DNA of 64,000 nt from Candidatus Methanosphaera massiliense. Lineage in GTDB: Archaea > Methanobacteriota > Methanobacteria > Methanobacteriales > Methanobacteriaceae. The stretch lies in assembly GCF_028890305.1 (NCBI RefSeq), contig NZ_JARBXM010000001.1, forward strand, positions 312,501-376,500, given 5' to 3'. This document shows positions 1 to 9,330 of the stretch, piece after piece. The notes beneath the pieces were generated by a model. The model ran no database searches, was not told the origin of the DNA, and saw nothing but the letters and a program-made list of their open reading frames with translations. Numbering within the stretch: position 1 is the first letter of the stretch; the number at the start of each line of letters is the position of its first letter. The translations under genes and the position numbers were made by a program.

Positions 1-1437
1 TTCCACACTTGCTAGTATTACATCCGGCTCAGTACTTCTTGCAGTTATAACTTTATCTTCATGTTTAAGTTTTACAAGTACATCAATTAATGCATCAGTA
101 CCACCAGTTACTGCATCTACATGATACTCTTCTAATGTAATATCTGCAGTATCTTTAATACTCTTCTGTATTGCTTCTATTGCAGCATCTACTGGTCCGA
201 CACCTACCCCTGCTTCTATTTTTTCCTTATTATTTATGTTTACTTTTACAGATGCTGTTGGGGTTACTTTATTTCCTGATACTGTTGTATATTCCTCTAG
301 TATTAATGAATCCTCTGGATTAATATGTAATATATCATCAGTAATAGTTTGTAAGTCCACATCTGTTACTGTTTTTCCCATGTCAGATAATGATTTTACT
401 CGTTTAAATATTCTGTCTAATTCATCCTCTGTTACCTGGGTATTTGTTTCTTTTATTTTTTCATTTATAACGTGTTTTCCTACATGTTTTCCTAATACAA
501 ATCTGCGACGATGTCCTACTGTTTCTGGCTTTATTGGTTCATAAGTTTCAGATTTCTTAAGTACTCCATCTGCATGTATACCTGATTCATGTGCAAAAGC
601 GTTTTCTCCTACTATCGCCTTGTTGGATTGTAATGTTACACCAGAGATTGTTTCAACTAAGTGTGATATTTCATAGAATAATTTCGTGTTTATTCCTGTG
701 TCTATATGATATAATGTTTCTAATGCCATTACTACTTCTTCACATGATGCATTACCTGCTCGTTCACCTAAACCATTTATGGTAACATGTGCTTGTTGTG
801 CACCTGCATTTAATGCCATTAATGTATTAGCTACTGCTAATCCAAAATCATCATGACAATGTACACTTACAGGTCTGGATAATGTTGCTAATTCCTTATA
901 GAAATCATATGATTTTTCAGGAGTTAATAAACCTACCGTATCACATGCACATAAACGATCCGCTCCTGCTTCTATACCTAAATTATATAATCTTTTAAGG
1001 TCATCCATACTTGTTCTTGTTGCATCCTCAGTTGATAATTCTACAATTAAACCATGACTTTTAGCATATTCTGTAGCATTTACTGTCATCTGTTCTACTT
1101 GTTCTCTTGTCTTTCTTAATTTGTATTGTATATGTAAATCAGATGATGGAATTACTAAATGAATACTATCCACGTCACAGTTTAGTGCTGTGTCAATATC
1201 TACTTTAACAGGCCTAGCAAAACTACATATTTCAGCGTCTAAATTGTTTTCAGTTATTGTTTTAATACTTTTTTGTTCACCCTTTGAAGTTATTGCAGAA
1301 CCTGCTTCTATAACATCTACTCCTAATTCATCCAGTTTTAGAGCTATTTTAAGCTTTTCATTAGATGTTATTAATACGCCGGGTGTTTGTTCTCCGTCAC
1401 GTAATGTTGTATCAAATATTTTTATATTATCTAACAT
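1..1437 (-). CDS. cimA: (R)-citramalate synthase / isopropylmalate synthase family, C-terminus cut by window edge
   Basis: Condenses acetyl-CoA with pyruvate (CimA) or a related 2-oxoacid (LeuA, AksA), feeding isoleucine or leucine synthesis. 479 codons are present and the frame runs off the left edge. The N-terminus shows the TIM-barrel motif [12 protein letters not shown] (D9-G20) with catalytic R13 and metal-binding D14. HCH at 193-195 supplies the metal-binding HxH histidines, and NGxGERAGN and the linker [11 protein letters not shown] follow. GEQTPG and [14 protein letters not shown] resemble what I remember of methanogen CimA more than AksA, and the length excludes the short AksA form. 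The start has AGGTGAT five nt upstream. It sits 9 nt after trmG10, apparently in one operon with it and the reductase. LeuA remains possible. Confidence 0.8.
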   Translation of the reverse strand, partial: MLDNIKIFDTTLRDGEQTPGVLITSNEKLKIALKLDELGVDVIEAGSAITSKGEQKSIKTITENNLDAEICSFARPVKVDIDTALNCDVDSIHLVIPSSDLHIQYKLRKTREQVEQMTVNATEYAKSHGLIVELSTEDATRTSMDDLKRLYNLGIEAGADRLCACDTVGLLTPEKSYDFYKELATLSRPVSVHCHDDFGLAVANTLMALNAGAQQAHVTINGLGERAGNASCEEVVMALETLYHIDTGINTKLFYEISHLVETISGVTLQSNKAIVGENAFAHESGIHADGVLKKSETYEPIKPETVGHRRRFVLGKHVGKHVINEKIKETNTQVTEDELDRIFKRVKSLSDMGKTVTDVDLQTITDDILHINPEDSLILEEYTTVSGNKVTPTASVKVNINNKEKIEAGVGVGPVDAAIEAIQKSIKDTADITLEEYHVDAVTGGTDALIDVLVKLKHEDKVITARSTEPDVILASVE

Positions 1438-1446
1438 GAATATCAC

Positions 1447-2517
1447 CTATTTTTTTGTTAAAACAGTAATTATACGTGTTAAGCTTTTATGCATTCTTAT
1501 TGAATGTTGTTCTTTTATTTTTAGAGGTGTTCCTTCTATTACCTCATTTAAATCTATGTAATGAGGACTTGCCATACATATATATCCATCATCTTTAAGA
1601 TATGATGAAATAGCATTCAATGCTTCATGATACAATTGTTTAGTATCATCACCACCTAGTGTTGTTGATATACCATAAGGTGGATCCATTGCTACTGCAT
1701 CTACTTTTTTATCTAATTTTAAATCGCGTACATCTTCCCACATTATCTTAAAATCAGAAAATCCCTCTGCAGCTAGGTTTAATTTTGTTCCTTCATACAT
1801 TTGTTTTTCAATATCAGAGCCGATTAATTTTGTATTTAGTTCACCAGCTTCTATTAGTATTCCTCCTGTTCCACAGAAAGGATCAAGTAATGTGTCATTT
1901 TCATGAACTCTTGCTAAGTTAACCATACATAAAGCTAATTTTGGACTCATTGATCCAGGATGGAAATATGGACGTTTATGTGGCTTGTTATCAAAGAAAT
2001 GTCTCTTGTTCTGTTCTATTATTAATTCAGTTATTATTACTTTATTATAACTTGTTATGGATGTTTCTTTATATTCATTTGTAACTACTTCTGGATCTGT
2101 GTATACTAATTTTATTGTATGAACAGCGTTATCTAAAGATACAGGCATTTGTGATTCTTTCTTAATATATCCTCCAATATTTCTTTCAATACCATCTTTA
2201 TCTACATCACCATTACCCATTCTTTTTACACGTACTTTGAATGAATCTTTAACATATTTTGTCCAGTCTATTGATTCTATTGCTGTTTGAAGGTTTTCTG
2301 GTGTTGTTTTTTTTATAGTATATAAAATTTCATGTGTATATGCTAGATGTGCACCTAATTCACTAACTTCATCTTTTGTAGCATCCACCTCTAATTCTAC
2401 TATTCCTGGATATTCATTTAATATTTCATATTTAATATTAAGTGTACCTAGTCTAGCTAAAAGTTCAGCTCGGGGTAATGTCTCATTTTCTTGTGATAAT
2501 ATTACAGTGATTTCCAT
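1447..2517 (-). CDS. trmG10: tRNA (guanine-10-N2) methyltransferase, Trm-G10 type
   Basis: SAM-dependent methylase expected to make m2G/m2,2G at position 10 of tRNA. The N-terminal half (about 1-165) fits a THUMP-type RNA-binding region. The Rossmann methylase half carries DPFCGTGG (212-219, SAM binding) and the N-amino methylase motif DPPYG (278-282). The 356-residue length fits archaeal Trm-G10. The start overlaps the end of the upstream reductase gene by 16 bp, and an AAGGAG lies about 12 nt before the ATG, inside that gene. Operon partner of the flanking minus-strand genes. Family assignment is firm; the exact modified position is inferred. Confidence 0.85.
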   Translation of the reverse strand: MEITVILSQENETLPRAELLARLGTLNIKYEILNEYPGIVELEVDATKDEVSELGAHLAYTHEILYTIKKTTPENLQTAIESIDWTKYVKDSFKVRVKRMGNGDVDKDGIERNIGGYIKKESQMPVSLDNAVHTIKLVYTDPEVVTNEYKETSITSYNKVIITELIIEQNKRHFFDNKPHKRPYFHPGSMSPKLALCMVNLARVHENDTLLDPFCGTGGILIEAGELNTKLIGSDIEKQMYEGTKLNLAAEGFSDFKIMWEDVRDLKLDKKVDAVAMDPPYGISTTLGGDDTKQLYHEALNAISSYLKDDGYICMASPHYIDLNEVIEGTPLKIKEQHSIRMHKSLTRIITVLTKK

Positions 2518-3662
2518 ATATTTTTCAGTCTCCTTACACCTATTTTTGGTAATAGTTTAAATATTACTCCTGTTTTCACTAATTGTTTTAGTAATGGAAC
2601 TTGGTTATCCATATCTCCATATTCTGATATTATTTTATCAACGTTGTTATCCTTTAATTCCTTGAACATGTAATTGAAGTCATCTTCATCCATACTTTTG
2701 ATTATTTTCTGTACATTTTGTTGTGCTTTGAATTCACTATCATATTTTTTATGATATTCTGTTTCGTATTGTTTTAGATAGTTATTATTGTCTTCTTCCA
2801 GCATTTTATTTGAATTTTTTGCTGCTATAGTTGTACAGTTAAATCCTGTCACTAATCCTCCACCAGTCGTTGGTTTTATTTGATTTGCTGAATCACCTAG
2901 GAGGATTGTGTTGTTTTCAACTATTTTCTTATTAACGTTAAATCTTGGGATTAACCCATAGTGTTTTTGAATGATAGTACTACCTGAATCCATCATGTTT
3001 GTTAGTATTTGATTTGCCTGTTTATGTGATCCATTGGTAAATAATCCTAACCTTTGTTCTGTTGGAGATACTGGTATTTTCCATATAAATCCGGGCAATA
3101 TACTTGTATTTACTCTTACATCAACGTATTCTGTGTCTGATGGTTCTGTTTTTAATGTATATTGAATACCCGTGTAGGATTCTTCTTTAAAATTAGGATT
3201 CATTTTCTTTGATGTCGCTGAATTTGGACCACATGCTACTGCTATTATGTTAGATGAATATTTTCCATTAGTTGTTGTTATTCTTGTGTTATCCATATCG
3301 ACATCAAGAACACGTTCTCCATAAAAAGCAGTTGCTCCAGCATCTACTGCTCTGTTAAATAGATATTTATCATATAACACTCTATCTAACACATATGCTG
3401 AATTATCATCTTTCTCTACTGTGATACTTGTTCCATTAGGTGATAACAAGTTAGCTCCTTTAACTTTATTTGATATGAATTCTTCAGGTAAATTCTTAGT
3501 ATCCTTTATGTTTGTTGACACTATTCCCGCACATTGTAATGGTTGACCTATCCTGTTTTTCATATCAAAAAGAGCTACATCATATCCTAATTTAGCCATC
3601 TTATATGCATATGTAGATCCTATTGGTCCACCACCAACTACAATTATATCATAATTCGTCAT
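2502..3662 (-). CDS. Geranylgeranyl reductase family FAD protein
   Basis: FAD-dependent reductase family that saturates isoprenoid chains, in archaea mainly the geranylgeranyl chains of ether lipids. The N-terminal dinucleotide-binding motif is VVGGGPIGSTYA (G10, G12, G15). It is followed by QPLQCAGIVS (39-48) and by the second FAD motif GDSANQIKPTTGGG near residues 255-270, both characteristic of this family. At 386 aa it is of normal family length. Expected at the inner face of the membrane. First gene of an apparent minus operon with trmG10 and cimA. Substrate not provable from sequence: a lipid or a related prenyl compound. Confidence 0.8.
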   Translation of the reverse strand: MTNYDIIVVGGGPIGSTYAYKMAKLGYDVALFDMKNRIGQPLQCAGIVSTNIKDTKNLPEEFISNKVKGANLLSPNGTSITVEKDDNSAYVLDRVLYDKYLFNRAVDAGATAFYGERVLDVDMDNTRITTTNGKYSSNIIAVACGPNSATSKKMNPNFKEESYTGIQYTLKTEPSDTEYVDVRVNTSILPGFIWKIPVSPTEQRLGLFTNGSHKQANQILTNMMDSGSTIIQKHYGLIPRFNVNKKIVENNTILLGDSANQIKPTTGGGLVTGFNCTTIAAKNSNKMLEEDNNNYLKQYETEYHKKYDSEFKAQQNVQKIIKSMDEDDFNYMFKELKDNNVDKIISEYGDMDNQVPLLKQLVKTGVIFKLLPKIGVRRLKNIWKSL

Positions 3663-3700
3663 GCTTTCATCCAGTTAAAAAAATTTTTAAAAATAAATAG

Positions 3701-3722
3701 AAAAAGAAGGATAAAAAGGATT
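3701..3722 (-). terminator. Pyrimidine-tract terminator after the PH-domain gene
   Basis: Read on the minus strand, the 64-bp gap after the PH-domain gene holds AATCC, T5, ATCCTTC and T5 in succession. This is a C-containing pyrimidine patch with T-runs, as seen after many genes in this window. It would end the PH-domain transcript before the reductase operon. Confidence 0.4.
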
Positions 3723-3726
3723 AAGT

Positions 3727-4641
3727 TTATTCATTATATTTTTTGAACATTCTTTGATGTCTTTCCATAATTTCATCCTTATTCATTTTAGATTTTTTAT
3801 ATTTTTGTTTATTTTTATTCCATTTATTAATAAAGGAATTATTCTGTGAGTTATTTTCTTGTTCATGAGAATAATCATTATCATCCCTATAATAATTCCT
3901 ATTTTCTATTGGGGGAGCTTGATTATTCTCCTCATACCGATTATATTCATGATAATCATATCTATCATCATATTCTCTATTATCATATCTATCATCATAT
4001 CCATAATTCCTGTTATATCCGTTATTATAATAGTTAGGATTATAATTAGGTGGATAATTAGGAGGATATTCATTATAATCACTTATATGGCTAAGAATTA
4101 TCTCTTCTGCACTTTTAGGGTCTGGTATATCATCAAGAATTGTATCAGAATTATCATGACCACCATAAATAAGAATATCCCCTACATTAATAATTCTCTC
4201 TAACATGTTCTGAGAAATTTCGATATCCTGTACTTTTCTGTAAGGCATCATGATTTTTTCTTTACGGAAAAAACCTCTTTGAATAATGATTCTCTGATTT
4301 GTTAAGACATATTTAGTATAATTCCAGTCAAGAATATCTAATAATATCTTTACAAGTACAATTAATATACAGAAGATTAATAGTAATTCCATTATTGATG
4401 TTAAATTTGTGAAATTCATTTGAAATGATGTTAATAGTGTATCTTGAATATTATAGAATATCGTGACTATTGGAGCAAATAAGAATACTAATATAAATAG
4501 TAATATTATTTTAAATATAAAATTCTCACAATAGCAGAAAATATTTGGTTTTGTTTCTAGTAATATTTTCTCTGAACCTGCTCTCTGGAAATCATTGTTA
4601 TTTTTATTATTAGTTCTAGAGTTATTTGGCTTTGGCATCAT
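3727..4641 (-). CDS. PH-domain (YdbS/bPH2-type) membrane protein with Tyr/Asn/Asp-rich tail
   Basis: Two hydrophobic segments at roughly 42-70 and 83-105 are followed by a bacterial-PH-type domain: LTNQRIIIQRGFFRKE, then MPYRKVQDIEISQ, then GDILIYGGHD. These are hallmarks of the YdbS/YdbT family, whose function is unknown. The last third (about 190-275) is low complexity, dominated by Y, N, D and R (for example YDDRYDNREYDDRYDYHEY). It ends in a short basic stretch. The start is one of two adjacent ATGs after a G-rich AAGGGGG. Transcribed alone. The tail is unlike typical members and may be an intrinsically disordered cytoplasmic segment. Confidence 0.75.
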   Translation of the reverse strand: MMPKPNNSRTNNKNNNDFQRAGSEKILLETKPNIFCYCENFIFKIILLFILVFLFAPIVTIFYNIQDTLLTSFQMNFTNLTSIMELLLIFCILIVLVKILLDILDWNYTKYVLTNQRIIIQRGFFRKEKIMMPYRKVQDIEISQNMLERIINVGDILIYGGHDNSDTILDDIPDPKSAEEIILSHISDYNEYPPNYPPNYNPNYYNNGYNRNYGYDDRYDNREYDDRYDYHEYNRYEENNQAPPIENRNYYRDDNDYSHEQENNSQNNSFINKWNKNKQKYKKSKMNKDEIMERHQRMFKKYNE

Positions 4642-4787
4642 GAAAATTATGCCCCCTTTTTATTTTAAATATGTTAAATATATTTGTTAATAACTAATAT
4701 TATAATTTTATATATAATATACTGATTATTTTCATTGTTAATAAGTAACAACAATATTAATTAATTGAGAAAAGAAGAATGATTACT

Positions 4788-5519
4788 ATGGAAAATAGAA
4801 TTTATTCTAAGAATATAAATATAGAATCAACCCATATTTCATTAAAAAGTGATATTAATATAGATTTAACACAACTAATTAAGAAAGAAAGAAGAATCAT
4901 ACAGAATACCATAAATAGTAATCCACTATTTGCCGGTTATAAACCAGTTCCTATAATTTCTGATGAAACAATACTTAAATTAATGACTGTTGCCGGTGAA
5001 ATCTCTGATACTGGTCCTATGTCTTCTGTTGCAGGAAGTATTAGTGAAGTTTGTTTAAATTATCTTATTAGTAAAGGCAGTCGTTTTTCAATTGTTGAAA
5101 ATGGCGGAGATATTGCTCTTAAAACTAATAGGAAAGTAGTTATCGGAGTTTATGCTGGTGATAGTAGTTTTTCATATAATATCGGATTTAAGATAAAGCC
5201 AAGACCACATGGTTATGGTATTTGTACGTCATCATCTGCTGGTCCATCCAAGAGTTTTGGTAAAACTGATGCTACAATTGTTTTTAGTAGACAAAGCAGT
5301 ATTTCTGATAGTCTTGCTACATGTATTGGTAATTATGGTGTAGGTGATTGTGATGATGACATTGTTCATAATGCTTTAACTCATGCAGAGGATTATCATG
5401 ATTACTATGATGGAGTAATGGTTATTAAAGGTGAAATTCTTGGCAAAACAGGCCATATTCCTTCATTAGTTAAAACTAGTAGTAAAAGTTATCTTGGTGA
5501 ATTATTTGAAATTGAATAA
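4788..5519 (+). CDS. UPF0280 family protein (ApbE-like fold)
   Basis: Conserved archaeal protein of unknown function. It shows the family signatures GPMSSVAGSI, VENGGDIAL and CTSSSAGPSKSFGKTDA, which place it in UPF0280, a group structurally related to ApbE flavin transferases. Whether it has flavin-related activity is unproven. I chose the ATG at 4788 over the ATG at 4779 because the sequence ATGATTACT just before it resembles the GTGAT-N4-start pattern used by other genes here. The longer form adds only three residues. It stands alone, divergent from the PH-domain gene and convergent with the ASCH-TPR gene. Confidence 0.75.
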   Translation: MENRIYSKNINIESTHISLKSDINIDLTQLIKKERRIIQNTINSNPLFAGYKPVPIISDETILKLMTVAGEISDTGPMSSVAGSISEVCLNYLISKGSRFSIVENGGDIALKTNRKVVIGVYAGDSSFSYNIGFKIKPRPHGYGICTSSSAGPSKSFGKTDATIVFSRQSSISDSLATCIGNYGVGDCDDDIVHNALTHAEDYHDYYDGVMVIKGEILGKTGHIPSLVKTSSKSYLGELFEIE

Positions 5520-5539
5520 AAAAAAGTGAGAATTGTTTT

Positions 5540-6673
5540 TTATAGATTTTCTAGACATACTTCTTGTAGTACCTGAGCATCAGGATTATCTGGATACATT
5601 ACTAATACTTTAGTAAAACATTCAATTGCATCCCTGAAATCTCCTAGTTCCATGTATGCTACTCCTTTATTATTTAATATTATTGCATTGTTTGTATCTA
5701 CTTTTAATGCATGATTATAGCATTCTATTGCTTCATCATATCTTTGTAATCCTAGCAATGTGTTTCCTTTACTTGCCCATGTATTTGAATCATCTGTATC
5801 ATCTAAACATAATTCTATTGACTTATCATATGCAGCTAGTGCTTCCTCACTTTTCCCTAACATGTTAAGAACTGTTCCTTGTTCATTCCATACATCAGGG
5901 TCAGTATCATCTATTTCTAAGACCTTGTTAAAGCAAATTAATGCTTTTTCAAAATCATTTAACATTTCATAAATTAATCCTCTCCAGTAAAGTACTGTTG
6001 TATTTTCTGGATTAACATGTAATGCTTTGTTGTTTGCTTTCAGAGCTTTATCTGGTTCACGTTTGTTTAGATATGCTATTGCTATGTTATTGTATAAGTA
6101 TTCATTGTTTGGTTCTATTTTTATTGCTTTTTTATAGTGTTTTATTGCATCACCAAATTGTCCCAGACGTGATAGGTTATCTCCTATTCTATTTAATAAC
6201 TGAACATCATCATGGTCATATTCTAATGCTACTTTATAGCATATTGATGATTGTTTGTATTTTCCCATTTCAAAGAGTACGTCTGCTTTTTTTATGATTA
6301 TATTCTTTTGATTTATTGCTGAGCCTTCCCATTGGCTTACATGTAATTTTTTGAATTGAAATACTTGGAATTCATCCTTGTTTTTTGTGTTGTTGGGATA
6401 TGTTTTTCTAAGGTCTTTTTCTAGTTCTTTTGTGCTTTTGTATCCTAGTTTTGCCACCAATTCATGATCTTGAATAACGTCTTCAAAGGTTAATATATCT
6501 ACGTGAGTTACTTCTGCTTCGAATAGTTTTTCTCGTTCTTTCGACAGAATATTCCAATAGCAGTAGAGGTGATCTCCTGGGTATAGTGGTTGTTTCCATC
6601 TTCTTCTTATGGTAATATTTCTTTTACCACTAATTAAATCAATATCTTTGTTTCCTAGTAATAATATTGGCAT
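5540..6673 (-). CDS. ASCH/PUA-like domain fused to TPR repeats
   Basis: Residues 1-110 look like an ASCH (PUA-like, possible RNA or nucleotide-binding) domain, for example GKRNITIRRRWKQPLYPGDHLYCYW and FEAEVTHVDILTFED in two parts. Residues about 125-377 are a run of six or more tetratricopeptide repeats (ALEYDHDDVQLLNRIGD, AIKIEPNNEYLYNNIAIAY and so on). TPRs normally mediate protein-protein contacts, so this could be an RNA-linked scaffold. The start lies 6 nt after the NrdG-like gene, suggesting co-transcription. No membrane segment or signal peptide. Function unknown; the domain fusion is the informative part. Confidence 0.7.
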   Translation of the reverse strand: MPILLLGNKDIDLISGKRNITIRRRWKQPLYPGDHLYCYWNILSKEREKLFEAEVTHVDILTFEDVIQDHELVAKLGYKSTKELEKDLRKTYPNNTKNKDEFQVFQFKKLHVSQWEGSAINQKNIIIKKADVLFEMGKYKQSSICYKVALEYDHDDVQLLNRIGDNLSRLGQFGDAIKHYKKAIKIEPNNEYLYNNIAIAYLNKREPDKALKANNKALHVNPENTTVLYWRGLIYEMLNDFEKALICFNKVLEIDDTDPDVWNEQGTVLNMLGKSEEALAAYDKSIELCLDDTDDSNTWASKGNTLLGLQRYDEAIECYNHALKVDTNNAIILNNKGVAYMELGDFRDAIECFTKVLVMYPDNPDAQVLQEVCLENL

Positions 6674-6679
6674 TTTTCT

Positions 6680-7396
6680 CTACTCTTTCTTTATGATTTG
6701 GTTTCCAAATTGGTTGGATTTTATATGTATTTCTGGTATTGTTGTATCTAGACTTTTTATTATTTTTAATAATTCTTCAGGATTTGGTTCTTCATAATCT
6801 GCTAATCTTGAATCATATGTTACCCTATTTCTAAATTGCTGTATTGTATACATGTCACATTTAAGATCTTTTGTTAAATCGTATATGTCTTGTGGTGTTA
6901 GTAGTTGTGGAACGTATGTTGTTCGACATTCAAGAAATACATTATGTTCTAATATAATTTCTATTGTTCTATTAATAGTTTCTTTAGTATTACTTGGATA
7001 TATATCACTTATTTTATAATATTTATCTAATGGTGCTTTGATATCCATTGCCACATAATCTAAATCATCTATTATTTCCGAAATTTCATCCGGATGTAAT
7101 CCGTTAGTATCTAACTTAACTAACAAATTAGAATCTTTAGCTTGTTTAATAAAATTTTCAATAACATCAAGATGTAATAATGGTTCACCACCACTAAGAA
7201 CTATACCATCAATAAAATCCAGATTCTTTTCAACTTCTTCTTCTATTTCTTCTATATCCCATTTTGTAAGACGTTCATTTTTTAATAACTGAGGATTATG
7301 ACAATATTTACATCTAAGGTCACATCCTGGCGTAAATAAAACTAAGGACATTTTTCCAGGATAATCTAATGAGGAGTAAGTTGGTTGTATATTCAC
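6680..7396 (-). CDS. nrdG: Radical SAM activating enzyme (anaerobic ribonucleotide reductase activase type)
   Basis: The radical SAM motif CDLRCKYC (C-x3-C-x2-C) near the N-terminus binds a 4Fe-4S cluster and SAM. GIVLSGGEPLL is the GGE motif. The family makes glycyl radicals on anaerobic NTP reductase or related enzymes. About 238 aa, longer than bacterial NrdG and closer to the NrdG2/PflA-like archaeal group. I prefer the GTG at 7396 over the GTG at 7405: the upstream GTG belongs to a GTGAT element four nt before 7396, the usual spacing here. No reductase gene is adjacent, so the target protein is unknown. Confidence 0.7.
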   Translation of the reverse strand: MNIQPTYSSLDYPGKMSLVLFTPGCDLRCKYCHNPQLLKNERLTKWDIEEIEEEVEKNLDFIDGIVLSGGEPLLHLDVIENFIKQAKDSNLLVKLDTNGLHPDEISEIIDDLDYVAMDIKAPLDKYYKISDIYPSNTKETINRTIEIILEHNVFLECRTTYVPQLLTPQDIYDLTKDLKCDMYTIQQFRNRVTYDSRLADYEEPNPEELLKIIKSLDTTIPEIHIKSNQFGNQIIKKE

Positions 7397-7698
7397 AGTA
7401 ATCACGAATTTTTTAGTTAAATATGTTATTTATAATTCCAAATATTAATAAATTAGTAATTTATCGTTCGTATAAAATAGAATTATATTATAATAAAAAA
7501 CATAAAACAATTACCACATCTAAAAAAGATATCAGAAAACAATAAGAAACAAACATCCAAAAAAAGTCCTACAAACTAAAAAAAAACAAAATAAAATAAC
7601 ATCCTAAAAAATATAATAAAAAGAATAATAAAATTCAATACTAGATAAAAAGAAAAAATAATACATAGAACACAAATGAAATAAAAAAAAGTGATAAC

Positions 7699-8163
7699 AT
7701 GTCTGATAAAAATAAAATTTATGAAGGAGCCAAAGTAATTGGAGACGTAGACCTAAAAGATAACGTATCCATATGGTATAATGCAGTAGTAAGAGGAGAT
7801 ATTGAACCAATCTCTATCGATGAAAATTCAAATGTACAAGATAACTGTGTTATACATGTAAGTAAAGATTATCCTGTAAAAATAGGTAAACATGTATCCA
7901 TTGGACATAACGCCACAGTACACGGCTGTACAATAGATGATAACGTGCTAATCGGTATGGGATCTGTAATATTAAATGGCGCACATATTACAAAAAATTG
8001 TTTAGTAGGAGCAGGAGCACTAGTGACAGAACATAAAACATTCCCTGAAGGATCATTAATAATAGGTTCACCTGCTAAAGCAGTCAGACAATTAACAAAA
8101 GAAGAAATAGAAGGTATTACAAATAATGCTGATGAATATGTAAAATTAGCATTCAAAGAATAA
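7699..8163 (+). CDS. Gamma-carbonic-anhydrase-like hexapeptide-repeat protein
   Basis: Left-handed beta-helix protein of the gamma carbonic anhydrase/YrdA/CaiE group. Hexapeptide repeats run through residues 8-125. The metal-ligand histidines H53 (CVIHV), H70 and H75 (IGHNATVHGC) are in place, so zinc binding is likely. The C-terminal helix contains PAKAVRQLTKEEI. The 154 aa length is that of the short CamH/YrdA forms, not of Cam with its signal peptide, so it is cytoplasmic. GTGAT lies 3 nt before the ATG. hisC follows after 11 nt, so the two are probably co-transcribed. True carbonic anhydrase activity is not guaranteed in this subfamily. Confidence 0.8.
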   Translation: MSDKNKIYEGAKVIGDVDLKDNVSIWYNAVVRGDIEPISIDENSNVQDNCVIHVSKDYPVKIGKHVSIGHNATVHGCTIDDNVLIGMGSVILNGAHITKNCLVGAGALVTEHKTFPEGSLIIGSPAKAVRQLTKEEIEGITNNADEYVKLAFKE

Positions 8164-8174
8164 AACGTGATTAT

Positions 8175-9278
8175 ATGGTAAAAACAAGAGCAATAATTGA
8201 TGAATTTGACACCTATGTTCCAGGTAAATCTAAAAAAGAAATCTCTGAAAAATATGGTGTCCCAGAAAATGAAATTTTAAAACTCGGATCAAATGAAAAC
8301 CCATGGGGTCCCGCACCAGGAGTAAAAGAAGCAATACTAAATGCAATTCCAGAAATGAACAGATATCCTGAATCAAACCATGAATACTTAAAAGAAAAAA
8401 TAGCTGAGTATGCAGGAGTAAATAAAAACCAGGTAATAGTAACAGGTGACGGAGCTGATGAATTATTAGACATATTAGCAAAAACACTCATAGACCCTGG
8501 GGATGAATTCATTGTACATCCACCAACATACATGTACTACTCATTCACATTTAAACAATACAATGCTAAAGCAGTGTATGCAAAATGGAATGTTAAAGAA
8601 AACAAATTAGATGTACAATCAGTGTTAGATAATATTACTGATAAAACAAAGGTAATTTTCCTCTGTACACCAAATAACCCAACAGGTGGACTAATTCCAC
8701 AAGAAGATATCATAAAAATTATTGAATCAACAGATGCTCTTGTAGTTATTGATGAAGCATACTGGGAATTTTCAGAAGTAAACAATGTAAATCTACTCGA
8801 TAAATATGATAATGTATTCATAATAAGAACATTTTCAAAAGTAATGGGATTAGCAGGATTAAGAATAGGATATGGACTATCTAATCCAGAATTACTTGAA
8901 AAAATATCAAGAATAAAACCAGTATTCAGCTTAACAGTACCTTCACAAAAAGCAGTACTTGCAACATTAGCTGACAAGGAATTCATTAAAGAATCTACCA
9001 AAAAAAGTATTGCTGAACGAGAATATCTCTATGAAAGTGTTAATGCAATAGATAATCTACACATATATAAATCAAAATCAAATTACTTGTTAATAGACGT
9101 AAGAAATAGTGGATTCACAGCAAAAGAATTAACATCAAAACTCATGGAAAAAGGAATTATTGTAAGAGATTGTACTAGTTTTTATGGTCTTGATGAATAT
9201 TATATACGTATTAGTGTTGAAACACACCCTAAAAATGAGAAATTTATTAAAATATTAAAAGAAATAGTAGGTAATTAG
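8175..9278 (+). CDS. hisC: Histidinol-phosphate aminotransferase
   Basis: PLP-dependent class I/II aminotransferase for the seventh step of histidine synthesis. LGSNENPWGP at the N-terminus, TPNNPTGG and FSKVMGLAGLRIGYG are diagnostic; the PLP lysine is K222 in the last. At 367 aa it is full length. Start ATG with GTGAT three nt upstream. It follows the hexapeptide protein and ends at a hairpin-plus-T terminator convergent with pdaD. Related members may also accept aromatic amino acids, but HisC is the best reading. Confidence 0.9.
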   Translation: MVKTRAIIDEFDTYVPGKSKKEISEKYGVPENEILKLGSNENPWGPAPGVKEAILNAIPEMNRYPESNHEYLKEKIAEYAGVNKNQVIVTGDGADELLDILAKTLIDPGDEFIVHPPTYMYYSFTFKQYNAKAVYAKWNVKENKLDVQSVLDNITDKTKVIFLCTPNNPTGGLIPQEDIIKIIESTDALVVIDEAYWEFSEVNNVNLLDKYDNVFIIRTFSKVMGLAGLRIGYGLSNPELLEKISRIKPVFSLTVPSQKAVLATLADKEFIKESTKKSIAEREYLYESVNAIDNLHIYKSKSNYLLIDVRNSGFTAKELTSKLMEKGIIVRDCTSFYGLDEYYIRISVETHPKNEKFIKILKEIVGN

Positions 9279-9295
9279 TAATATTACCTCTTTTT
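9270..9295 (+). terminator. Hairpin plus T-run after hisC
   Basis: GGTAAT (9270-9275) pairs with ATTACC (9283-9288) around a 7-nt loop, followed by TCTTTTT. It overlaps the hisC stop codon and lies between convergent genes. Confidence 0.5.
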
Positions 9296-9330
9296 ACCAT
9301 CTACTTTTTATAAAAATAGCTTACATACAA

